Assembly (NCBI GenBank): GCA_902793405.1
Contig: CADBDH010000003.1
Location: 128,460 to 192,459, forward strand
Direction of reading: 5' to 3'
DNA from: an uncultured Bacteroidales bacterium
GTDB taxonomy: Bacteria > Bacteroidota > Bacteroidia > Bacteroidales > Muribaculaceae
DNA: 64,000 bases
A program made the translations under genes and the position numbers. This document shows positions 36,013 through 43,376 of this stretch, in pieces; positions within the stretch are counted from its first letter, which is position 1; each line of letters begins with the position of its first letter. A model generated the notes under the pieces. It worked only from the letters and a program-made list of their open reading frames with translations, searched no databases and was not told where the DNA came from.

Positions 36013-38505
36013 TTAAAAACATGCAGGATAGACTGCAAAAGTCGCTCCTTTCTCAACATTAAAACCATCTTCAAGAGTTACAGTTCCAGATGCCTCTATC
36101 TCATATTCAACACCATTCTTTATTATAACATCACCGTATGTGCGATTGGCATCAACAGTTTTTCCCGCAATCACATCATTGGCAATTATATATTGAGAGT
36201 CCTTAATTATTTCGTTTTGCAAATGTAACGGAGCAATATAAGGAAGATAATTGTGTTTATATAACATAATGGTGCTATTGGGAGATGCATCATCAAGTGT
36301 AATTGGTGTTGATGTTGATGTTATTATTTTTGTCTTATAGAGATTATTATTAGTTCTATAGCCTACTTTGATGGCTTCTGAGATTCCAGATATGTTTATT
36401 GTATCATTTTTTCTCTCAACATTAATATTTGAAAATAGTAGCGGCTCATCAGTCCAGATTTCAAATTCAGGATCACCCAATAAATTATGAACACAACTAA
36501 AATACTTATAGTCTTTGCCATTAGGGTGATTTACAACATCATATTTAGCATTGAAATGAAATTTTGAAAGGGCTTCGGCTTTCCCAATATTGTAATACAT
36601 ATGAATGATTTCATTGAAAAAAGATTCTTCTAGTTGCGATGACTTCTTTATAAATCCACTACGAGTATTTCCCAAAAATGCTGGACCACCATAATCCTTG
36701 CCAAAAATAAAAGATTCCCCAAAATTCATAAGTATATTTCCGAAGTTAGTAATTGTGTCAAACGGCATAGTATTACAAGCTATTGAGTAGCATATACTTG
36801 GATACCATTTGTTCGAAAGATTATTGAGACCATTTCCAGAAGGAAGATCGAGAGCATAATTCTCTCCTGTATTGATTTTCCTAATTGTATCAATTGCCCA
36901 TAAGTATCTAAAGTAAATATCATTGGGACAAGTATTGTCTTTTCTAAATCCATAAGTAATTAATCCTGAAGGATCACCGTGATTATGAAGACTTAAGAAA
37001 CCATATTTGTGATCATTTATTTCATTGACTATGTCCACTCCAGAAGGATATCTAACACCCGAAGTGTCTTCGACCATTACACAAGAATCGGTGTAAATAT
37101 TATTTGAAATTCTTGTAAGATTTTTTACCTCATGTTCTTTATGCATGTCATGGCCTTCGGTATATAAAGCACTTTTAAGATAACTACAATCTCCTCTTCC
37201 AGGATTCAACTCATACCTTAATAATTTGTCAGTATAGTTTGATATTTGCTGTTCATTCAAGGCAGTGATTCTTCCTACATATAGTTCTGGATATTTCTCT
37301 ATTTCAGGCTTTGACCAATCTGCATTAAGTTCACTAAAATATAAATCAGTAGGCACAGTTGCGGTTATAAATTGCCTATACCTATAAGGAACTGTTTTTC
37401 CAGCCAACAATACATATTCTGTTCCCACTAAACTATGATAACAACGGATAAACTGCCGGAGAACACCAGCACTGTCATTATAATAGATATGTCCATTTAC
37501 ACTATCACCATGATAAGCAAATGAACTATGCATCACGTCATCCATTGTCACAACCTTGACGTTATAACCTTTCTGTTGCTTAAGGGCGGCAATTCTCCTT
37601 ACAGCATGTTTCAACTCTGGAGTCGTTACAATCAGATAAGGATAATTGACATCTACTAATAGCTGACCTGTGCCAATTCCTGTCGTGTCAACTCCAGGAG
37701 GGCCAATTGGAGGGTCAATCGGTCCAGGGCCATCGCCACCAGCATAGCCACCTCCATTGATTACGTCCCCGCCGATGCCGCCTTGGATAAGGCCGATCGA
37801 GTCGATGCCGGGATTGATCGTCTGTGTCGGTGCAAAGTTCTTCACCTGACCAGGGTTGACGACCATGCTCTGGGTGAGCAAGTAACCTTCTTCCCTCAGC
37901 AGGCTGTCGTTACGCACGATAGGACTCATCGCCAGCGAGTCACTGAGGTCATAGCGCAGTGTCACGTAGCAATTCTTAGCCCTGGAAAGCACGTCGGCGT
38001 TGGTGGAATGCGTGTAACGGAAAGGCATTACCGCCACGGTGACGATGTGGTTCTCACCTGCAAGGAAGCCCTCGTCGGCAATCCATGCCATCTGTGACGG
38101 ATAGGCAGTGCCAGAATAATAGGCCGAAGTGTCGGGCAGCATGATGGACGGAACAGGAGAGCCGATCATCCAGGGACTTTGGCACGGATACACCAGGTAA
38201 TTCAAATTTTGGCTTGCCCAGCGGGTGGTGGCGGTTACGGTGAAGTTGGTAGCGTTGTAGGGCACCGAAAACTTGATGTAGTCGATGGGCAGCGATGGCA
38301 TACCTGGCTCCCCGCCATTGTACAACCCCTCGTAGCTGACTGTGGCATAGGTCACACCTCCCAAGGTATCGGTGCCGATTGTCAGGACGTTATTGTTATA
38401 GCTGGCCGTATAGGTAATCCGGTTGAGGACTCCGGCCGCCGAGGTGAGCAGCGGCACCAGCATGGCTGCGGCCAGCGCCACGGGAAAGATGCATTTCTTT
38501 TTCAT
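36013..38505 (-). CDS. C25-family (gingipain-like) cysteine peptidase
   Basis: An 830-residue secreted protein. Order: signal peptide (1-23); N-terminal prodomain-like region (24-240) with EGLYNGGEPGMPSLPIDYIK; Gly/Pro-rich linker (about 242-272); C25 catalytic domain (about 285-680) with YLIVTTPELKHAVRRI, YVLLAGKTVPYRYRQF and KYPELYVGRITALNEQQIS; then a beta-rich tail ending EDGFNVEKGATFAVYPACF. The likely dyad is His in LSLHNHGDP (about 507-509) and Cys in YSIACNT (about 575). Relatives include gingipains and PorU. Base composition changes sharply at the linker: the catalytic part is low in GC, the N-terminal part resembles the rest of the window. It lies 12 bases downstream of the S74 protein gene. 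Confidence 0.83.
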   Translation of the reverse strand: MKKKCIFPVALAAAMLVPLLTSAAGVLNRITYTASYNNNVLTIGTDTLGGVTYATVSYEGLYNGGEPGMPSLPIDYIKFSVPYNATNFTVTATTRWASQNLNYLVYPCQSPWMIGSPVPSIMLPDTSAYYSGTAYPSQMAWIADEGFLAGENHIVTVAVMPFRYTHSTNADVLSRAKNCYVTLRYDLSDSLAMSPIVRNDSLLREEGYLLTQSMVVNPGQVKNFAPTQTINPGIDSIGLIQGGIGGDVINGGGYAGGDGPGPIDPPIGPPGVDTTGIGTGQLLVDVNYPYLIVTTPELKHAVRRIAALKQQKGYNVKVVTMDDVMHSSFAYHGDSVNGHIYYNDSAGVLRQFIRCYHSLVGTEYVLLAGKTVPYRYRQFITATVPTDLYFSELNADWSKPEIEKYPELYVGRITALNEQQISNYTDKLLRYELNPGRGDCSYLKSALYTEGHDMHKEHEVKNLTRISNNIYTDSCVMVEDTSGVRYPSGVDIVNEINDHKYGFLSLHNHGDPSGLITYGFRKDNTCPNDIYFRYLWAIDTIRKINTGENYALDLPSGNGLNNLSNKWYPSICYSIACNTMPFDTITNFGNILMNFGESFIFGKDYGGPAFLGNTRSGFIKKSSQLEESFFNEIIHMYYNIGKAEALSKFHFNAKYDVVNHPNGKDYKYFSCVHNLLGDPEFEIWTDEPLLFSNINVERKNDTINISGISEAIKVGYRTNNNLYKTKIITSTSTPITLDDASPNSTIMLYKHNYLPYIAPLHLQNEIIKDSQYIIANDVIAGKTVDANRTYGDVIIKNGVEYEIEASGTVTLEDGFNVEKGATFAVYPACF

Positions 38506-38517
38506 GGCCGTGTGTTT

Positions 38518-39537
38518 TTACTTGGTGAGTATCATCTGCTTGCTGTCAACCAGGGCACCGTCGGCAACGAGGGCATAGAGGTACATGCCGGCCTTGAGGT
38601 CACGCGCTGTGAGGGCCACCTGGCTCTCGCCGCGCCCTTGGGCGGGGATGCACTTGAGCTGGGCTCCCTGCATGTCATAGATGTAGATGTCGGCCTTGGC
38701 AATTGTTGGGGGCAGGCTGTAGCGAATCACGGTCTCGCTGCTCCAGGGGTTGGGGGCGTTCTGATAGAGCTTGGCGTCGCCCAGGCTGGCCTCCAGCTCG
38801 CTTTGGGCGGTCTGCTGTGTTGCCAGCAAGTCGGCACCATCTTCCTGCCTCTCACCCTTGAGTTCGGCAAGCTCGGCGCGCAGTTCTTTGATGGACTGGA
38901 CTAGGATGGGAATCAGGCCGATGTAGTCTACCGACATATAGCCGTTGTTGTCGGTATGCACCAGTTCGGGGAAGATCTCCTGCACGTTTTGTGCCACGAA
39001 ACCATAGCGCTCGCTATCTTTTTGGGCGCTTCGTTGGGGGCCTACAGCGGCTGCCCTGCCCTTCAGGTTATAAGTGACAGGCTCCAAATCTCTTAGGGAG
39101 TTCAGCACTTCTCCCACAGGTTCGATGTTCTCCTTGTATCGTTCGTCAGACTGGATGAACACGCCACTGGATATCACATCATAGTTGAAGTGGAAGTTGT
39201 TGTCTGTTTCACTATCAAAATAGGCAATCGTCTCGGGAAGGTTGTTGAGATGGGCGTTTAAGTAAACGCCGTTCTTGCCGTACAACCACAGCTTGTTTGT
39301 GTTCGTCGTCCCTTTCTCGCCGATGGAGACATAAGCGCTGTCACCAAAGGTGATACGCCCGGCAGAACCCAGGATGCTGTCACCAAAGATTTTCAATGTA
39401 GTGACAGTGTCGATGTCGCTCACATTGGGGTTAGTGCCAATTTCGGCGTGGCCACTGTTGCGGATGATGAGCTGAGCGCTCACTGGGCTGGCGCTTGCCA
39501 GCAGGCAGATTACTGCCAGTAATAAGATTTTCTTCAT
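38518..39537 (-). CDS. Secreted protein with S74 (endosialidase-chaperone) and T9SS type A sorting domains
   Basis: A 339-residue protein. Signal peptide MKKILLLAVICLLASASPVSA-Q. Middle region rich in Gly and Asn. At about residues 128-230 is a peptidase S74 intramolecular chaperone domain (SDERYKENIEPVGEVLNSL, ERYGFVAQNVQEIFPELV, MSVDYIGLIPILVQSIKELR), followed by a short coiled coil. The C-terminus (about 255-339) is a T9SS type A sorting domain with LYQNAPNPWSSETVIRYSLP and LKAGMYLYALVADG. The S74 fold is best known from phage tail spikes, where it trimerises and cleaves itself; here it is on a cell-exported protein. It starts the run with the C25 peptidase and the secreted protein downstream. 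Confidence 0.85.
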   Translation of the reverse strand: MKKILLLAVICLLASASPVSAQLIIRNSGHAEIGTNPNVSDIDTVTTLKIFGDSILGSAGRITFGDSAYVSIGEKGTTNTNKLWLYGKNGVYLNAHLNNLPETIAYFDSETDNNFHFNYDVISSGVFIQSDERYKENIEPVGEVLNSLRDLEPVTYNLKGRAAAVGPQRSAQKDSERYGFVAQNVQEIFPELVHTDNNGYMSVDYIGLIPILVQSIKELRAELAELKGERQEDGADLLATQQTAQSELEASLGDAKLYQNAPNPWSSETVIRYSLPPTIAKADIYIYDMQGAQLKCIPAQGRGESQVALTARDLKAGMYLYALVADGALVDSKQMILTK

Positions 39538-39632
39538 AATGGAAATTTAATATTAAAAATGATTAATAAATAAAATCTAAAGCGTCCATTTCATCGGGAA
39601 TTTCAAGGGTCATTCTTGCATAAAAATGAGAC

Positions 39633-40007
39633 CTAGCTGATGGTGAATGTTCCCTCGAAGACATTGCCCGAGGGAGAAGTGATGGTGATGACGTGGGGGC
39701 CTGCTGGCAATGACGAGATGCTGAACGTGTCGTAGGTGCCGTTAACCTGCGTACTGATCTCGACAGTGTTGGTCACTGGCGAGGAAATTTCCACATCATA
39801 GTAGCTTACCACCCCGTCGCCGTCAATGATAATCTCTTGAGTCTTAACGTCATACTCATAATAGGCCTGTGGCATGTCTTCGTACATCTGAACACCATTA
39901 CGCGGGCCGCCCTTGTGTTCAAGGTGAACCGGTTGCTGATGGTGTTCAGCAAAAAGAGGCATTGCCACCGATATTAAAAGAGATAAAAAAATAGCAGCAC
40001 GTTTCAT
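39633..40007 (-). CDS. Small secreted DUF3244-like protein
   Basis: A 124-residue protein with signal peptide MKRAAIFLSLLISVAMPLFA-E. A spacer rich in His, Gln and Gly follows, then a C-terminal beta-sandwich of about 75 residues (EIIIDGDGVVSYYDVEISS, LPAGPHVITITSPSGNVFEG). This resembles DUF3244, small surface-associated proteins of Bacteroides. The start is set by the signal peptide. Its promoter overlaps a perfect inverted repeat at 40038-40061, and a membrane TPR regulator is encoded divergently next door. Confidence 0.75.
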   Translation of the reverse strand: MKRAAIFLSLLISVAMPLFAEHHQQPVHLEHKGGPRNGVQMYEDMPQAYYEYDVKTQEIIIDGDGVVSYYDVEISSPVTNTVEISTQVNGTYDTFSISSLPAGPHVITITSPSGNVFEGTFTIS

Positions 40008-40033
40008 ATGTAATAATTTAAAAATATTCACTG

Positions 40034-40065
40034 CAAAGTTACTCTTAACGATAAGAGTAACCAAA
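40034..40065 (-). promoter_or_regulatory. Promoter with built-in palindromic operator candidate
   Basis: On the minus strand the -7 box TAACTTTG is at 40034-40041 and the -33 TTTG at 40062-40065. Between and partly over them lies a perfect inverted repeat, GTTACTCTTA / TAAGAGTAAC (40038-40047 and 40052-40061, four-base spacer). That position suits a repressor or activator site for the DUF3244 gene. Confidence 0.6.
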
Positions 40066-40201
40066 TTTTTGGATGTAATGTGAGCTTTTGTAATAGATTG
40101 AATATCAGTTATTTGGTAAAATAAAATGTAATGTGGATGTAATGTGTGTTTTTGAACTAGTTTTTTGAGCAATTATGAGGGAAGATTTGGCTCAAAAAGT
40201 G

Positions 40202-40209
40202 TAATTTTG
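40202..40209 (+). promoter_or_regulatory. -7 box of the TPR-TM regulator gene
   Basis: TAATTTTG on the plus strand ends five bases before the ATG at 40215, implying a leaderless or nearly leaderless mRNA. Confidence 0.5.
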
Positions 40210-40214
40210 CTATC

Positions 40215-41942
40215 ATGAACAAGAACCTGTATTTTCTGTATCCGGCTTTTGCCATTGCGCTGACGTTTGTCCTGGTGTGTTGCCATGGTAGATTACCTGG
40301 TCATGATGCCCGGCTGGTTGCAGCCGACAGCATTTTGTGCAACAATGACCCTGACAGTGCGTTGCGCATGCTTGACGCCATCGACGGCGCTAAACTGACC
40401 AGTGCTGGCGACCGGGCCTATTATGCGCTGCTGCTGACGCAAGCGCAATACCGCTGCTATGTGGACATCACGAGCGACAGCACCATCAATGTGGCACTTG
40501 ACTACTACAAGCATCATGAGGGTGAGCGGGAGAAGTTGACCCGCTCCTATATCTATAAAGGTGCTGTCACCGAAGTAATGGGCGACCCCGAGAATGCAAT
40601 GGCCTGTTATAAGCATGCCGTTGATATCGCTGCCTCGAGCGACCATTATAATCTAGGCTATGCCAAGATGAGAATCGGTTGCCTGTACCGTGACCATCTG
40701 GTGATGGACAGCGCAGACATCACCCAACTGAAACAAGCGCTGTATCATTTTGAGCAAGTGCCTGACAGCTTTTACATAGCCCAGTGCCTGTCAACGATAG
40801 GCAATTCTTATGCCGCAATCAGCAGGAATGACAGTGCTCTCGTTTACCTGGAACAGGCTGATTCTTTAATCAGGGCTTTGAGCCTGACATCAATGAGTAT
40901 TCAAAACGCACGTTATCTTGCAGATCTAAAGATGTTCAGCCACGATATTGACGATATCATGGAGGCCAAGGATATCGCTGTTTCGCTATGTGGCAAAGAA
41001 ACAAGCGAGCAAAATCACCTGCTGCTGATTGCCGCTTATACTCTGGCAAAGCTCAACAAGGCGGATTCGGCTAATTATTACCTGAGACAGGTTGAAGAGG
41101 ACAATCTGACGGACGGATTAAAGGTGCTTTATAATGACTGCCATGCCGAGCTAGCGCGACGTAAGGGTGATGTGGAGCAATTTCAGTTTTATTATGAAAA
41201 GGCTGACATTATTGGCGACTCGTTGTGTGATAACGATATGCAGCGCCGGTTGCGTGATGTGGAGTCGAAATATGACAACGAAATCCTGAGCAACAAGTCG
41301 TTAAGGTACCGCCACAACTGGATGGTGTCGGTGCTGGCGGGTTTGCTGATTGCCGGAACCCTGTTGGTGGTGATTGCGACCCAACGGAGGCGGCTAAGGA
41401 AGCGTCAGCGACTGGTGCAGGAGAGTGAGGAAATCATCGAACGGCTACGCAGCGACAGTGCCTTGCTGTCGTCGCAGCTGAATGCGCATCAAGCGATGAG
41501 CGACGAGTTGAAGCAGGCCATCCGCCACCAGATCGAGATTTTCGCCCAACTGGTGGAGAAGCATGCTGTGCAATTGGCGAACTCACCAACAAAGTTCAGC
41601 AAGGCATTCGCACAGTTTTACCGCAATAGCGGCCCTGACGGCACGTTCTGGGCTGCCCTGCGCACCTATGCCAACAGCCAATACAACAATATCATCGATG
41701 AGTCGGTGGCTGTGAATCCCGAACTGATTGATACCGACCTCAACTACCTGGCGCTATACTGCTGCGACTTGCCCACAACGGTTATCATGGCGTGCCTTGG
41801 GTACAAAGATGCGCACTCGGTGTACAACAAGAGGCGCCGCGTGTCGCAACTGTTGGGTTATCCCAACAACCTGGAGGCGTATGTAAGACTTTTTAAGGCG
41901 AGTTGCTACGGCGAAGCAAAATCACAAACAACCATTATATAG
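40215..41942 (+). CDS. Membrane-bound TPR transcriptional regulator (TPR-TM-coiled coil-HTH-like)
   Basis: A 575-residue protein. N-terminal signal or lipoprotein-like segment with LVCC near residues 20-23; periplasmic helical repeats (about 35-360) of TPR type, for example SYIYKGAVTEVMGDPENAMA; one membrane helix at about 376-396 (MVSVLAGLLIAGTLLVVIAT); a coiled coil (RRRLRKRQRLVQESEEIIER); then a cytoplasmic domain of about 150 residues ending in a helix-turn-helix-like stretch TTVIMACLGYKDAHSVYNKR. Such one-component TPR-TM regulators are common in Bacteroidales and often sit by genes for surface proteins. The divergent DUF3244 gene with a palindromic operator is the obvious candidate target; this is inference. 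Confidence 0.7.
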   Translation: MNKNLYFLYPAFAIALTFVLVCCHGRLPGHDARLVAADSILCNNDPDSALRMLDAIDGAKLTSAGDRAYYALLLTQAQYRCYVDITSDSTINVALDYYKHHEGEREKLTRSYIYKGAVTEVMGDPENAMACYKHAVDIAASSDHYNLGYAKMRIGCLYRDHLVMDSADITQLKQALYHFEQVPDSFYIAQCLSTIGNSYAAISRNDSALVYLEQADSLIRALSLTSMSIQNARYLADLKMFSHDIDDIMEAKDIAVSLCGKETSEQNHLLLIAAYTLAKLNKADSANYYLRQVEEDNLTDGLKVLYNDCHAELARRKGDVEQFQFYYEKADIIGDSLCDNDMQRRLRDVESKYDNEILSNKSLRYRHNWMVSVLAGLLIAGTLLVVIATQRRRLRKRQRLVQESEEIIERLRSDSALLSSQLNAHQAMSDELKQAIRHQIEIFAQLVEKHAVQLANSPTKFSKAFAQFYRNSGPDGTFWAALRTYANSQYNNIIDESVAVNPELIDTDLNYLALYCCDLPTTVIMACLGYKDAHSVYNKRRRVSQLLGYPNNLEAYVRLFKASCYGEAKSQTTII

Positions 41943-41951
41943 TGAAAACTA

Positions 41952-42007
41952 GAAATACAACAAATACAAAACCCTGATTTCTCAATGGGTTGTATTTGTT
42001 GTATTTC
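41952..42007. terminator. Bidirectional terminator between regulator and DUF4919-like gene
   Basis: A 21-base arm at 41987-42007 is complementary to 41952-41973, with one bulged A. It lies between two convergent gene ends and is T-rich on both sides. Confidence 0.75.
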
Positions 42008-42045
42008 TTGTTTTCGTTTTATTGAAGCGTCGTATTGACTGACTT

Positions 42046-42783
42046 TTAGATGTCGGGGAACTTGAGGGCGGCGATCTGCATCATGCGTGAGATGTCGAAG
42101 TAGAAGCCTTCGGCGCTCTTGCCGGCGACGGGCTGCACCTGGATGTAGTCGATGCCGCCGTCGAGGGTCTCGTGGCCGGTGGCGACAAAGCCCAGGAAGT
42201 TGATGATGTTGTATTCATGCTCGGGCGTGATGACCACCCAGGGCTCTTCCTTGGTGCCCCTGCCGCTGGACATGATGGCGGCGATGAGGCGGTCGAGGCG
42301 GTACTGCCACATGGCGGCACGCGCGTGTTTCTTTTTCTCCTTGAGGACGTAGATGTAGAAGTTCATCTGGTTCATGTCGAACATGTTGTCGTTGAGCGAC
42401 AGTTCGGCATAGTGCTCGATGGTGTCGCACTCGGCACGGGAGTGGGGCTGCTTGTAGTAGAGTTCCTCGACCTTGTTGCTGTAAACGCTCTCGCGGAAGG
42501 GGTCATAGTCCTCCTGGAAGGTGTAGCCGTAGTAGAAGTTGCGCCAGGCCTCGATCGACATTGTGGTGTCGTTGTAGCTGGTGTAGGCCTTCATCAGTTT
42601 GGGGTAGTAATAGGCGTTCTTGGGGTTGGTGATGACGTCGTGCACATGGTCAAAATCCACCTTCTTGATGGCGAATTTGCTCTGCGGGTTGCGCTCGGGC
42701 ACCTCTTGGCGGTTTTGTGCCACTGCCAGTGTTGCCGTTGCAAGCAACACGACGATGGTGAGGATATGTTTGAGATATTTCAT
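42046..42783 (-). CDS. Secreted DUF4919-like protein
   Basis: A 245-residue protein with signal peptide MKYLKHILTIVVLLATATLAVA-Q. The mature part has FDHVHDVITNPKNAYYYPKL, WRNFYYGYTFQEDYDPFRES and AELSLNDNMFDMNQMNFYIY, which I associate with the DUF4919 family of Bacteroidales, of unknown function. It begins 20 bases after the stop of the small membrane protein gene and is probably cotranscribed with it. Confidence 0.65.
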   Translation of the reverse strand: MKYLKHILTIVVLLATATLAVAQNRQEVPERNPQSKFAIKKVDFDHVHDVITNPKNAYYYPKLMKAYTSYNDTTMSIEAWRNFYYGYTFQEDYDPFRESVYSNKVEELYYKQPHSRAECDTIEHYAELSLNDNMFDMNQMNFYIYVLKEKKKHARAAMWQYRLDRLIAAIMSSGRGTKEEPWVVITPEHEYNIINFLGFVATGHETLDGGIDYIQVQPVAGKSAEGFYFDISRMMQIAALKFPDI

Positions 42784-42803
42784 TGTTAGCGGTTATCGGT
42801 TTT

Positions 42804-43295
42804 TCAGTCAATGACGACTCCCATGACGGCGATGCACACGATCGATATGGCGACGATGGCGGGCAGGCACTTGGCGGCAAAATAGCGCCAGAACTGGGTC
42901 GATGGGAACAGCATCCAGTTGCCTGCGGGCGTGCGGCTATAGGCCAGCTGGCCCATGGCGGCTCCCAGGATCACGCCCAGCACCATGACGCGCGGCGCGA
43001 GCAGTATGCCCAGCATGCCGCCGGCCATGGCCGTGAATCCCACATACAGGTTGCTGGATTGGTGGCCGTCGGGTTCGCCCTTGGGCAAGAGGTAGAAGAG
43101 CCCCACGGTGATGAGTGTGGCGATGCCCCAAAAGATGAAGGTCATCGTCTTTACATCGATGGTATAGCTCCAGTGCATGAGCGCGAGTCCTGCAAAGGCG
43201 GGAACCGCGGCGACCCATCGGGGACGCAGCACAAGCAGCAGCGCTACCACGAGGCAGGCTGCTCCAGCGATGAGTAATATGGTCTGTAACACCAT
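42804..43295 (-). CDS. Small polytopic membrane protein, unknown
   Basis: A 163-residue protein with about five or six hydrophobic helices (residues 4-24, 29-45, 52-69, 84-101, 105-118, 138-160). GGMLGILLAPRVMVLGVILG is the most conserved-looking part. I do not recognise the family. It lies between the HD phosphodiesterase gene (81 bases upstream) and the DUF4919-like gene, all on one strand. Confidence 0.6.
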   Translation of the reverse strand: MVLQTILLIAGAACLVVALLLVLRPRWVAAVPAFAGLALMHWSYTIDVKTMTFIFWGIATLITVGLFYLLPKGEPDGHQSSNLYVGFTAMAGGMLGILLAPRVMVLGVILGAAMGQLAYSRTPAGNWMLFPSTQFWRYFAAKCLPAIVAISIVCIAVMGVVID

Positions 43296-43376
43296 GTGCG
43301 GTCGTCAGTCTGTTTTACTGTTTGTTCTATATTATTATAACACGATGACGGGCGAGATATTGCCCGACGGGTGTGA

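Noticed and set aside
38518-39537. S74 domain taken as a sign of a prophage
   Set aside because: The protein has a signal peptide and T9SS sorting domain, and no other phage gene is nearby.
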